Of a DNA stretch of 64,000 nt, positions 17,543 through 25,734 are shown one piece after another (the stretch's first letter is position 1; each line of letters starts with the position of its first letter). Source of the stretch: Streptomyces sp. YS415 (lineage in GTDB: Bacteria; Actinomycetota; Actinomycetes; Streptomycetales; Streptomycetaceae); contig NZ_JAMJFL010000007.1 of NCBI RefSeq assembly GCF_023544665.1, forward strand, positions 227,925-291,924, given 5' to 3'. Both the position numbers and the translations under genes were made by a program. The notes beneath the pieces were generated by a model. It ran no database searches, was not told the DNA's origin, and saw only the letters and a program-made list of their open reading frames with translations.

Positions 17543-18589
17543 TCAGTACTGGAGGGCGGTCACCACGTCCCGGCCGATGCGTTCCACCGCGGCGGTGTCC
17601 AGGCCGTAGTGGACGTACCGGCCGTTTCGCTCCATGCGGACGAGGCCGAGGTCGCGCAGGGCGCGCAGGTGGCGGGAGACCTGGGGGCGGGTCATCGCGA
17701 GCCGGTCGGCGAGGTCGGCCGTGGTCATGGCCTGGCGGGCGATGAGGCGGCACAGGCGGACGCGGCGCGGATCGGTGAGCGCCAGCATGCGGCTGCGGGC
17801 GAGGGTGACGCCTATCTGCGGGGCGTCGACCGGGAAGTGGACGACCGGCGGCAGCCCCGGTTCGTCCTTCACCAGCAGGTGCGGGGCGCCGTAACGGGTG
17901 GGGATGAGCAGGACCGGTGTGCGGACCGGGTTGATCACCGCGTGGTGCACCTTGTCGAAGACGACCCGCGCGGGTCCGGCCGGGCGTGCGCTGGAGGGGC
18001 TGAGCGAGAGCAGGGCGGCCTCCGCTCCCTCGTCCGCGAGCCGCTGCCGGACCAGGTGCGCGGCCCGGGCGAGCGCGGGCTCGGTCGCCGTCCACAGGTC
18101 GGTGAAGTAGACGCGGCGGCACAGGGCGAGGAAGGCGAGGATGTCGCCGCGCAGCCGCTCCGGGTCGCGCAGCAGGTCCTCGGCGAGGGCCGGGTGCGGT
18201 GCGGGCAGACCGGAGGCCGCCCGGCGCAGCGCACCGGCCTGTGCCGGATCGTGCAGCAGCCGGGCGAAGTCGAAGCCCCGGTAACCGCTGACGCAGGTCT
18301 GGGCGGTGAGTTCGGCGAACCGGTCCGTCGGCAGGGTCGCGAGCGGCGCGGCCAGCCCCGGGTAGAACCCGCGCCAGCGCAGCGCCGTCCACAGCGGGGC
18401 GAAGCGGCGCAAGCCGGCCCGGAAGGCGGGAGGCGCGGCGCGGGTGATCCCCTCGGCCCAGGGTGCGTGTTCGGCGTGGTGGGCGTGCTCGGTCAGGACG
18501 TGCAGGCTGGCGGCGAGTTCCGCGAGCGGGGACACGGCGACGGTGAAGCGGCCGGGGCCGGCCCCTTCCAGGACGATCACGACCGGCAT
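17543..18589 (-). CDS. ArsR-type regulator with DUF5937 sensor domain
   Basis: A 348-residue protein with an unusual order: a long N-terminal domain of about 250 residues resembling Streptomyces DUF5937, then a C-terminal ArsR winged helix (LTDPRRVRLCRLIARQAMTT, ADLADRLAMTRPQVSRHLRA, NGRYVHYGLD). No metal-binding ELCV motif is present, so metal sensing is unlikely. The N-terminal domain is probably the ligand or partner module. ATG 18589 is the conserved start (MPVVIVLEGAGPGRFTVAV). It stands alone between the expansin-like and amidohydrolase genes; its target is unknown. Confidence 0.82.
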   Translation of the reverse strand: MPVVIVLEGAGPGRFTVAVSPLAELAASLHVLTEHAHHAEHAPWAEGITRAAPPAFRAGLRRFAPLWTALRWRGFYPGLAAPLATLPTDRFAELTAQTCVSGYRGFDFARLLHDPAQAGALRRAASGLPAPHPALAEDLLRDPERLRGDILAFLALCRRVYFTDLWTATEPALARAAHLVRQRLADEGAEAALLSLSPSSARPAGPARVVFDKVHHAVINPVRTPVLLIPTRYGAPHLLVKDEPGLPPVVHFPVDAPQIGVTLARSRMLALTDPRRVRLCRLIARQAMTTADLADRLAMTRPQVSRHLRALRDLGLVRMERNGRYVHYGLDTAAVERIGRDVVTALQY

Positions 18590-18617
18590 GGCGGGAAGTG
18601 TAGGCGGGGGGTACGGC

Positions 18618-19808
18618 TCACGTCAGGGCCCCGGCGAACTCCGCCCGTGCCGCCGCCAACAGGGCGCTGTCGAGCAGGAGTTCGGTGACCACGCGGGCCA
18701 GTCCGATCGCCGCGAGCTCGGTGCGGTCGTGGGCGAGCAGGCTCGCCGCCGCCACCCGCATCGCCTCCGAGTGCGCGGGCGTACCCGGGTCGGCGATCTG
18801 GATGTACGGGTGGATGACCGGCAGGAGGTGGGAGAGGTTGCCGATGTCGGAGGAGCCGGCCGGGGTGTCGGCGGCGCCGGGTCCGATGTCCAGGCCCAGT
18901 TCGCGCACCGCCCACCCGAACCGCTCGGCGAGCACCGCGCTGTCGCGGCGCTCCGCGTACAGCGGCCCGGTCTCGGACACCGCCCCGGTCGTCCCGGTGG
19001 CGAGCGCCGCGCCCTCCGCGGCGGCGCGGACCCGCTCGACCAGCGCTTCGGTGGCCGCGGTCGTGCGGTCCCTGACGTACAACTCGACGGCGGCGTGGGC
19101 CGGTACGACGTTCGGGGCCTGTCCGCCGTCCGTGACGACGCCGTGCAGCCGCGCGGTGGGCCGGACGAACTGCCGCAGGGAATCGACGGCGTTGAGGAAG
19201 AGCTGCGCGGCGGCCAGCGCGCTGCGCCCCTCCCAGGGCGACCTGGCGGCGTGGGCGCTGACGCCGGTGAAGTCGATCCGCAGATGCGCGGCGGCCAGCG
19301 CGTGCTGAGTCGTCACGGACCGGTCGGCAGGGTGGAACATCAGCGCCGCGTCCACCCCCTCGAACACCCCGGCCTCGGCAAGCCGTACCTTCCCGGCGCC
19401 GCCCATCTCCTCACCGGGGGTGCCGATGACGGCGACGGTTCCTGGGTGCGCGGGCAGGGCCCGTACGGCGGCCACGGCAGCGGCCACGGCACCGGCCGCG
19501 ATGAGGTTGTGCCCACAGCCGTGTCCGACACCGGGCAGGGCGTCGTACTCGGCGAGCACGGCGACGCGGGGCCCCGGCCGTCCGCTCCCGTGCACCGCGA
19601 CGAACGCGGTGTCCAGGCCTCCCGCACCGGCGGTCACCGTGAACCCGGCCTCCGAGAGCCAGCGCGTCAGCACCTGGCGGGCATGGAACTCGGCGAACTT
19701 CAGCTCGGGCCGGGCATGGATGGCCCGACTCACGGCCTCCATCCGGGGCCGCAGAACGGCGAGTTCGGCGGCGAGGGCGGTCAGCGGGGGTGGCTGGATG
19801 GCGGGCAT
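18618..19808 (-). CDS. M20 family amidohydrolase
   Basis: A 396-residue M20D-type metal-dependent amidohydrolase. Conserved parts are the first metal segment AVLAEYDALPGVGHGCGHNL, the glutamate pair in VIGTPGEEMGGAGK, and the dimerisation domain from about residue 180 (FTGVSAHAARSPWEGRSA). Such enzymes hydrolyse N-acyl amino acids, indole-acetyl conjugates or p-aminobenzoyl-glutamate. I chose ATG 19808; the longer frame to 19877 adds unrelated sequence. It lies 28 bases upstream of the DUF5937-ArsR gene in the same direction and may be co-transcribed with it. Confidence 0.87.
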   Translation of the reverse strand: MPAIQPPPLTALAAELAVLRPRMEAVSRAIHARPELKFAEFHARQVLTRWLSEAGFTVTAGAGGLDTAFVAVHGSGRPGPRVAVLAEYDALPGVGHGCGHNLIAAGAVAAAVAAVRALPAHPGTVAVIGTPGEEMGGAGKVRLAEAGVFEGVDAALMFHPADRSVTTQHALAAAHLRIDFTGVSAHAARSPWEGRSALAAAQLFLNAVDSLRQFVRPTARLHGVVTDGGQAPNVVPAHAAVELYVRDRTTAATEALVERVRAAAEGAALATGTTGAVSETGPLYAERRDSAVLAERFGWAVRELGLDIGPGAADTPAGSSDIGNLSHLLPVIHPYIQIADPGTPAHSEAMRVAAASLLAHDRTELAAIGLARVVTELLLDSALLAAARAEFAGALT

Positions 19809-20019
19809 GGGGGCCTCCGTCGTACGCGGTGAGGGGCGGCGGGGTGAACCGCCGTTTCGTAGGCAGCGTGCGCCCAAGTCCCCGTCACCGGGCCGGGATT
19901 ACCGCGGCTCAGGTAACCCGGGGCGGGCGACGGGGCTCTGCGATCCGTGGACGACGGCTCGATCACCTCCTCCCCGGCGCGGCCTTGCCCTCTCCCCGTC
20001 TCCTCCCTACCCTGACTTT

Positions 20020-21216
20020 GTGCCGCAAATAAACAAACCCCGTTCGCACAACGTCGTGCCGGGAACCTCCACCGACCTCACCCGCCTCCGCATCGCCCTC
20101 ACCGTCTTCTTCGCCATGGACGGCTTCGTCTTCGCCGGCTGGGTGGTGCGCATCCCCGCGATCAAGGAGCAGGTGAACGCCTCGGCCGGAAGCCTGGGGC
20201 TCGCCCTCCTCGGCGTGTCCGCGGGCGCCGTGATCACCATGACGCTCACCGGACGCCTCTGCCGCCGCTACGGCACCCACCCGGTCACCGTCGTCTGCGC
20301 CGTCCTGCTCTCCCTCAGCGTCGCCCTGCCGCCGCTGACCCACTCCGTCCCCGCCCTCACCGGCGTGCTGCTGCTGTTCGGCGCCGCGTACGGCGGGATC
20401 AACGTCGCCTTCAACAGCGCCGCCGTCGACCTCGTCACCGCGCTCCAGCGGCCGATCATGCCCAGCTTCCACGCGGCCTTCAGCTTGGGCGGGATGGTCG
20501 GCGCGGGCCTCGGCGGGCTGGTCGCCGGCAGCCTCTCCCCCACGCGGCACCTGTTCGGCCTGACCCTCGTCGGACTCGCGGTGACCTTCTTCGCCGGACG
20601 CGTCCTCCTGCGGATCGAACCGCCGCGGGCGGCGCACCCACAGGAGGCGAAGCCTGCGCGCCTGGACCGGCGCACCCGCGGGCTCGTCGCCGTCTTCGGA
20701 CTGATCGCGCTGTGCACGGCGTACGGCGAGGGCGCCATGGCCGACTGGGGCGCGCTCCACCTCGAGCAGGACCTGGGCGCCTCACCGGGGCTCGCGGCGG
20801 CGGGGTACTCCTGTTTCGCGCTCGCCATGACGCTCGGGCGGCTGACGGGGTCGGCGCTGCTCCAGCGGCTCGGCCGCACCCGCACCGTCGTCGCCGGTGG
20901 CGCCACCGCGGCCGTGGGCATGCTCCTCGGCTCGCTCTCCCCCTCGGTGTGGGCCACGCTCATCGGGTTCTCGATCACCGGGCTCGGGCTCGCCAACCTC
21001 TTCCCGGTCGCCATCGAGCGTGCCGGTGCGCTCGCCGGGCCGACCGGTGTCGCGACCGCCTCCACACTGGGCTACGGCGGCATGCTCCTCGGGCCGCCCG
21101 CGATCGGCTTCATGGCCGAGTGGTTCTCCCTGCCCACGGCCCTGACCAGCGTCGCGGCCCTCGCCGCCGTCGCCGCGGCCATCGGCTTCGCGACCCGGCG
21201 CGCGGCCACCGGCTGA
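20020..21216 (+). CDS. MFS transporter
   Basis: A 398-residue transporter with about 12 hydrophobic helices. It resembles the YbjJ/FucP-like branch of the major facilitator superfamily: TVFFAMDGFVFAGWVVRIPA opens helix 1, and TLTGRLCRRYGTHPV is the loop 2-3 motif. The substrate is unknown. No methionine precedes helix 1, so GTG 20020 is used. There is no clear ribosome site, and TACCCT lies only a few bases upstream, so a leaderless transcript is possible. The 210 bases upstream toward the amidohydrolase gene hold nothing else I recognise. Confidence 0.84.
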   Translation: MPQINKPRSHNVVPGTSTDLTRLRIALTVFFAMDGFVFAGWVVRIPAIKEQVNASAGSLGLALLGVSAGAVITMTLTGRLCRRYGTHPVTVVCAVLLSLSVALPPLTHSVPALTGVLLLFGAAYGGINVAFNSAAVDLVTALQRPIMPSFHAAFSLGGMVGAGLGGLVAGSLSPTRHLFGLTLVGLAVTFFAGRVLLRIEPPRAAHPQEAKPARLDRRTRGLVAVFGLIALCTAYGEGAMADWGALHLEQDLGASPGLAAAGYSCFALAMTLGRLTGSALLQRLGRTRTVVAGGATAAVGMLLGSLSPSVWATLIGFSITGLGLANLFPVAIERAGALAGPTGVATASTLGYGGMLLGPPAIGFMAEWFSLPTALTSVAALAAVAAAIGFATRRAATG

Positions 21217-21301
21217 CCACGGCACGCGCCCGGCCCAGACCGCGCAGGCAAGGGGCCGCCCGGCGCACGGCCCGCCCCCCGTCATACGGCCCACGCCTCC
21301 C

Positions 21302-21841
21302 TCAGGCGCGAGCGAGTTCCGCCGCGCCGAAGGAGACGTCGAACCGGTCGCACCAGATGCTGACGCTGCTGTACTGCGTCAGCTCGACGTCGGCCGGTAC
21401 GGCGTAGTTCTGGCTGCCCTTGTTGCCCTTGAGCTTGCCGAGGCTGACGTACCGCCCGTCGTCGAAGACGCGCCAGCCTGCGGTGCCCTCCTTCACGGGC
21501 GCGTCGGTCAGCCAGACGCGCAGGTCGGGGCCGTTGCTGGTGTCGAGGTTCTCCAGCCGGACGACATGGGATCCGTCGGTCAGCCGTACCAGCCGCACGC
21601 TGCCGGAGGTGTCGTGCTCGTGACTGATCAGCTCGCCCGTGGCGAGGGTCTTCGGCGCCGGCGGCGCGGCGGTCTCCCCGGCGGTGGGCGGCGCGGACGT
21701 CCCCACCGCGACCGGCAGGGCCTCGTCCACCGTCTCGTCCTGCCACAGCTTCCACGGCTGGAACCAGTACAGCCCGAATCCCGCCCCCGCGACGGCCACC
21801 ACCAGCACCCCGACGATCAGCGACTTCCGTACGCGCTTCAT
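21302..21841 (-). CDS. DM13-domain membrane-anchored protein
   Basis: A 179-residue protein with one N-terminal membrane helix (KSLIVGVLVVAVAGAGFGLY), a Pro/Thr-rich linker, and a C-terminal DM13 domain of about 105 residues: GELISHEHDTSGSVRLVRL, VVRLENLDTSNGPDLRVWL, then SVSIWCDRFDVSFG. DM13 domains are thought to have a redox or electron-transfer function based on a conserved cysteine, visible here in SIWCDRF. It should face outward from the membrane. ATG 21841 is the conserved start. The gene is single and convergent with the MFS gene. Confidence 0.83.
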   Translation of the reverse strand: MKRVRKSLIVGVLVVAVAGAGFGLYWFQPWKLWQDETVDEALPVAVGTSAPPTAGETAAPPAPKTLATGELISHEHDTSGSVRLVRLTDGSHVVRLENLDTSNGPDLRVWLTDAPVKEGTAGWRVFDDGRYVSLGKLKGNKGSQNYAVPADVELTQYSSVSIWCDRFDVSFGAAELARA

Positions 21842-21977
21842 GCTTCCCCCGATTCGTGGCGGTTCCTGTCCGCTCCCATTCCAACGGATCATCGAGGCCC
21901 ACGGCATCCCTGAACGGATGACGAATTCCTTACGGCCGCCGCCCCTTGGACCGCACTCCATCAGGCAGACTCGCCGC

Positions 21978-22712
21978 ATGCAGACTGCTGAGTTCATACG
22001 CGTCCTGGACCGGGAGGGCCACCTGCTGGCCGAGGCGGCCGAGCGCACCGGGACGGACGCCAAGGTGCCGACCTGCCCGGAGTGGCAGGTGCGCGACCTG
22101 CTGCGGCACACGGGGATGGTGCACCGCTGGGCGGCGGCCTTCGTCGCCGAGGGCCACACGGACTTCCAGCCGCCCGTGGACGCGCCCGGCCTGGACGGCG
22201 CCGAGCTCACCACCTGGTTCCGCGAGGGACATCGTCATCTCGTCGACACCCTGGACGGCGCCCAAGTGGACGTGCAGTGCTGGCACTTCCTGCCCGCGCC
22301 GTCACCGCTCGCCTTCTGGGCCCGCCGCCAGGCGCACGAGACGACGATCCACCGCCTCGACGCGGAGGCGGCGCGCGGCGGTACGCCGGCCGAGATCGAC
22401 CCCGCCTTCGCGGCCGACGGCATCGACGAACTCCTCCTCGGCTTCCACGCCCGCGCCAAGAGCCGGGTGCGCAGCGCCGAGCCGCGTGTCCTGCGGGTGC
22501 GGGCGACCGACGCGGACGACGCGGTGTGGACCGTACGCCTGTCCCAGGAGCCGCCCGCGGCGGTGCGCGGCGAGACCGGGGAGGCCGACTGCGAACTGGC
22601 CGGGTCCGTCGCGCAGTTGTACCCGGCGCTGTGGAACCGGTTGCCCTTCCCGGCCGTACGCGGCGACGCCTCGGTGGCCGCGCTGTGGCGGGAGACGTCC
22701 GGCGTCGTCTGA
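21978..22712 (+). CDS. Maleylpyruvate isomerase-family mycothiol-dependent enzyme
   Basis: A 244-residue DinB-fold protein of the actinobacterial TIGR03083 type. The N-terminal DinB bundle carries the typical VPTCPEWQVRDLLRHTG with H43-like metal residue, and the second histidine lies in RRQAHETTIHRLDAE. The C-terminal part (ADCELAGSVAQLYPALWNRL) resembles the SCP-like domain common in this family. Related enzymes use mycothiol as a cofactor for isomerisation or detoxification, but the substrate here is not inferable. It is convergent with the MarR gene, with only 12 bases between the stops. Confidence 0.85.
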   Translation: MQTAEFIRVLDREGHLLAEAAERTGTDAKVPTCPEWQVRDLLRHTGMVHRWAAAFVAEGHTDFQPPVDAPGLDGAELTTWFREGHRHLVDTLDGAQVDVQCWHFLPAPSPLAFWARRQAHETTIHRLDAEAARGGTPAEIDPAFAADGIDELLLGFHARAKSRVRSAEPRVLRVRATDADDAVWTVRLSQEPPAAVRGETGEADCELAGSVAQLYPALWNRLPFPAVRGDASVAALWRETSGVV

Positions 22713-22724
22713 AGCCGGACCAGC

Positions 22725-23102
22725 TCAGCCCGACAGCATTCTGGTCAGCACCGCGCGCTGCACCGGCAGCACGTCTCCGTGCAGCGCGCGCCCCTTCGCC
22801 GTGAGCCCGACCTTCACCCCGCGCCGGTCCTCGGGGCACATGTGACGATCGACGAGACCGTCCTTCTCCAGCCGTGCGATCAGCCGCGACAATGCGCTCT
22901 GACTCAAGTGCACGTGCTCGGCGATCTCCTGTACGCGCTGCGCGCACTCTCCGCCCGCCAGCACGTCCAGCACCTCGAAGTCACTGCCGCACAAACCGTG
23001 TTGCTGCAGCGCCCGGTCGAGTTCGCACTGGGTGCGGGCATGCAGCGTGAGGATGTCCCGCCACTGGTCCACGAGCGCCTGCTCGGCCTTCTTAGCCGCC
23101 AT
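22725..23102 (-). CDS. MarR family transcriptional regulator
   Basis: A 125-residue winged-helix regulator: the DNA-binding part runs from about 40 to 100, with EIAEHVHLSQSALSRLIARL as recognition region and HMCPEDRRGVKVGLTAKG as the wing. ATG 23102 is the conserved start (MAAKKAEQALVDQWRDIL). It diverges from a drug-efflux MFS gene across an AT-rich 85-base spacer with a palindrome, the standard layout for a MarR protein repressing its efflux pump until a toxic ligand binds. Confidence 0.88.
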   Translation of the reverse strand: MAAKKAEQALVDQWRDILTLHARTQCELDRALQQHGLCGSDFEVLDVLAGGECAQRVQEIAEHVHLSQSALSRLIARLEKDGLVDRHMCPEDRRGVKVGLTAKGRALHGDVLPVQRAVLTRMLSG

Positions 23103-23151
23103 GGGCGCACCGTAGCAGAGGCCCGAGATCATTGCAGCGGAATTAAATGTA

Positions 23152-23180
23152 TTTGCATTCAATGCATGCGCATGTAGTCT
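23152..23180 (+). promoter_or_regulatory. MFS promoter overlapped by MarR operator
   Basis: TTTGCA (23152-23157) and TAGTCT (23175-23180) are spaced 17 bases apart and look like -35 and -10 boxes for the efflux gene. The perfect palindrome TGCATT-C-AATGCA (23154-23166) covers the -35 box and part of the spacer. The region is markedly AT-richer than its surroundings. Confidence 0.6.
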
Positions 23181-23187
23181 CTCCCGC

Positions 23188-24681
23188 ATGACCTCTCCGC
23201 TCACCACCCCTACGTCCGACGGACGTTGGACCCCCCGGCTGTGGGGCACGCTCCTGGTGCTCTGCGCCGCAATGTTCCTGGACGCCCTGGACGTCTCGAT
23301 GGTCGGCGTCGCCCTGCCGTCCATCGGCGCCGACCTGGGTCTGTCGACCTCGACGCTGCAATGGATCGTCAGCGGCTACATCCTCGGCTACGGCGGACTG
23401 CTGCTCCTCGGCGGACGCGCCGCCGACCTGCTGGGCCGGCGCCAGGTCTTCCTGGTGGCCCTCGGCGTCTTCGCGGTCGCCTCCCTGCTCGGCGGGCTCG
23501 TCGACTCCGGTCCGCTGCTCATCGCCAGCCGCTTCATCAAGGGCCTGAGCGCGGCCTTCACGGCACCGGCCGGCCTGTCGATCATCACCACGACCTTCCC
23601 CGAGGGCCCGCTGCGCAACAAGGCCCTGGCCATCTACACCACCTGCGCGGCCACCGGCTTCTCCATGGGCCTGGTCCTGTCCGGGCTGCTCACCGAGGCC
23701 AGCTGGCGGCTCACCATGCTGCTGCCCGCGCCGATCGCCCTGATCGCCCTGGTGGCGGGCCTGAAGCTGCTGCCGCGCAGCGCCCGCGAGAAGAACCACA
23801 ACGGCTACGACATCCCCGGCGCCGTCCTCGGCACCGCCTCGATGCTGCTGCTGGTGTTCACCGTCGTCCAGGCCCCGGAAGCCGGCTGGGCCTCCGCCCG
23901 GACGCTGCTGTCCTTCCTCGCCGTCGCCGCCCTGCTGACCGCGTTCGTGCTGGTCGAGCGGCGCTCGCCCGGACCGCTGGTCCGGCTCGGCGTACTGCGC
24001 TCGGGCAACCAGATCCGCGCCCAGCTCGGCGCCCTCGCCTTCTTCGGCTCGTACGTCGGCTTCCAGTTCCTCACCACGCTCTACATGCAGTCGCTGCTCG
24101 GCTGGTCCGCGCTGCACACGGCGCTCGCCTTCCTGCCCGCGGGCGCGCTGGTGGCGCTCTCCTCCACGAAGGTCGGCTCGATCGTCGACCGGTTCGGCAC
24201 CCAGCGCCTGATCGCGGTGGGCTTCGGGTTCATGGTCGTCGGCTACGCGCTGTTCCTCCAGATCGACCTCGACCCCGTGTACGCGGCGACCATCCTGCCG
24301 TCGATGCTGCTGATCGGCGCGGCCTGCGCGCTGGTCTTCCCCTCGCTCAACATCCAGGCCACGAACGGCGTCGACGACCACGAGCAGGGCATGGTCTCCG
24401 GGCTGCTGAACACCTCGGTGCAGGTGGGCGGCGCCATCTTCCTCGCCGTGGTGACCGCGGTGGTGACCGCCGGGGCACCCGAGCAGGCCACTCCGCAGGC
24501 GGTCCTCGACAGCTACCGACCCGGCTTCGTGGTGGTGGCCTGCGTCGCCGTCGCGGGCCTGCTGATCACACTCCCCGGACTGCGCGGGACACGCAGGGCC
24601 CAGCGGCCCCAGCCGTCCGTCGTGGTCGCCAAGTCCACTGTGCAGGAGGCGGAGCAGGACCGGGTTCCGGTCCGCGACTAG
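23188..24681 (+). CDS. DHA2-type (EmrB/QacA) MFS drug exporter
   Basis: A 497-residue transporter with about 14 helices, the DHA2 number. Family motifs include LDALDVSMVGVALPSIG in helix 1, GGRAADLLGRRQVF in the 2-3 loop, and motif C-like GLVLSGLLTEASW in helix 5. Members export antibiotics, dyes and detergents in exchange for protons. The ATG is eight bases after the predicted -10 box, so the mRNA leader is very short or absent. The gene is controlled from the shared spacer with the divergent MarR gene and ends at a strong hairpin. Confidence 0.9.
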   Translation: MTSPLTTPTSDGRWTPRLWGTLLVLCAAMFLDALDVSMVGVALPSIGADLGLSTSTLQWIVSGYILGYGGLLLLGGRAADLLGRRQVFLVALGVFAVASLLGGLVDSGPLLIASRFIKGLSAAFTAPAGLSIITTTFPEGPLRNKALAIYTTCAATGFSMGLVLSGLLTEASWRLTMLLPAPIALIALVAGLKLLPRSAREKNHNGYDIPGAVLGTASMLLLVFTVVQAPEAGWASARTLLSFLAVAALLTAFVLVERRSPGPLVRLGVLRSGNQIRAQLGALAFFGSYVGFQFLTTLYMQSLLGWSALHTALAFLPAGALVALSSTKVGSIVDRFGTQRLIAVGFGFMVVGYALFLQIDLDPVYAATILPSMLLIGAACALVFPSLNIQATNGVDDHEQGMVSGLLNTSVQVGGAIFLAVVTAVVTAGAPEQATPQAVLDSYRPGFVVVACVAVAGLLITLPGLRGTRRAQRPQPSVVVAKSTVQEAEQDRVPVRD

Positions 24682-24699
24682 GGGGACCGCCTCCCTACC

Positions 24700-24737
24700 G
24701 TGTGCCCGGCCGGGATCGCTTGCCCGGCCGGGCACAC
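24700..24737 (+). terminator. Terminator after the drug exporter
   Basis: Two perfect 15-base arms, GTGTGCCCGGCCGGG (24700-24714) and CCCGGCCGGGCACAC (24723-24737), enclose an 8-base loop 18 bases after the stop codon. There is no U-tract, as is usual for Streptomyces hairpin terminators. Confidence 0.75.
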
Positions 24738-24755
24738 GCCTGCTTGACTCCGTGC

Positions 24756-25040
24756 ATGAGTGTTCACGGGGGCCGGCGCACCAAGGCGGAGCAGGACGCG
24801 TTCGTCGTCGAAGTGGGGTACGCGCTGTTCAGCGCGCTGTTCGCGGCGGGGGTGGTCTTCGGGGCCGTCGCCGGTCCGGCGCTGCTGTTCGACGTGCCGT
24901 GGGCGATGGAGTCACTGCTGTGGCAGGGCGGCAAGTGGCTGGCCGTGGCGGTGTTCGCCGTCCGCGTGATCAGTGTGCTGGTGCGCTACCGGCGGGGGAC
25001 TCAGCCGAGCCAGCCCGGCCGCACCAACCCCGACTCGTAA
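24756..25040 (+). CDS. Small two-helix membrane protein
   Basis: A 94-residue protein: a basic/acidic N-terminal 15 residues (SVHGGRRTKAEQDAFVVEV), then two helices, YALFSALFAAGVVFGAVAG and WLAVAVFAVRVISVLV, and a polar tail. It resembles short Streptomyces proteins of the DUF6332 type, from memory only. Function is unknown. Its last 40 bases overlap the 3' end of the convergent response-regulator gene. Confidence 0.68.
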   Translation: MSVHGGRRTKAEQDAFVVEVGYALFSALFAAGVVFGAVAGPALLFDVPWAMESLLWQGGKWLAVAVFAVRVISVLVRYRRGTQPSQPGRTNPDS

Positions 25041-25666
25041 GCCAGGACGACCAGTTGCGCCCGGTCCCGGGCGCCCAGCTTCACCATGGTGCGGCTGACG
25101 TGGGTCTTGGCGGTGAGCGGGCTGACCACGAGACGGCGGGCGATCTCCTCGTTCGACAGGCCCATCCCGACCAGGGCCATCACCTCCCGCTCCCGCTCGG
25201 TGAGCGCGGCGAGGGCGTCGGCCGCGGCGGGCTCCTTGGAACGGGCGGCGAACTCGGCGATCAGGCGACGGGTCACCCCGGGCGACAGCAGTGCGTCCCC
25301 GCCGACCACCGCCCGCACGGCGCGCAGGAGTTCGTCCGGCTCGGTGTCCTTGACCAGGAACCCCGAGGCCCCGGAGCGGATGGCCTCGAAGACGTACTCG
25401 TCGAGCTCGAAGGTGGTCAGCATGACCACCTTCACGTCCTTGTGCCGGTCGTCCCCGGTGATCCGCCGGGTCGCGGCCAGCCCGTCCAGCACCGGCATCC
25501 GGATGTCCATCAGTACGACATCGGGGGCGAGTTCACCCACCGCGCGCACCGCCGCCTCGCCGTCCGCTGACTCACCGGCCACCTCGATGTCGGGCTGCGC
25601 GTCGAGCAGCGCCCGGAAACCGGCCCGCACGAGTGACTGATCGTCGGCGAGCAGTACACGGATCAC
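25001..25666 (-). CDS. NarL/LuxR-type response regulator
   Basis: A 221-residue response regulator. The receiver domain has the acidic pair in LLADDQ, the phosphorylated aspartate D54 in DVVLMDIRMP, and the lysine in FLVKDTEP. The C-terminal LuxR helix-turn-helix is REREVMALVGMGLSNEEIAR to THVSRTMVKLGARDRAQLV. GTG 25666 has GGAG eight bases upstream and begins at the conserved IRVLLADDQ. A GTG at 25738 overlaps the kinase stop by four bases and would add 24 residues; coupling makes it possible. It is the partner of the kinase gene just upstream. Confidence 0.92.
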   Translation of the reverse strand: MIRVLLADDQSLVRAGFRALLDAQPDIEVAGESADGEAAVRAVGELAPDVVLMDIRMPVLDGLAATRRITGDDRHKDVKVVMLTTFELDEYVFEAIRSGASGFLVKDTEPDELLRAVRAVVGGDALLSPGVTRRLIAEFAARSKEPAAADALAALTEREREVMALVGMGLSNEEIARRLVVSPLTAKTHVSRTMVKLGARDRAQLVVLAYESGLVRPGWLG

Positions 25667-25734
25667 CGGTCGTTCTCCTTCGAGGGCGGGGGCGGAGGCG
25701 GGGGCGGTACGCGGGGCACCGGTCCGTACGCGGG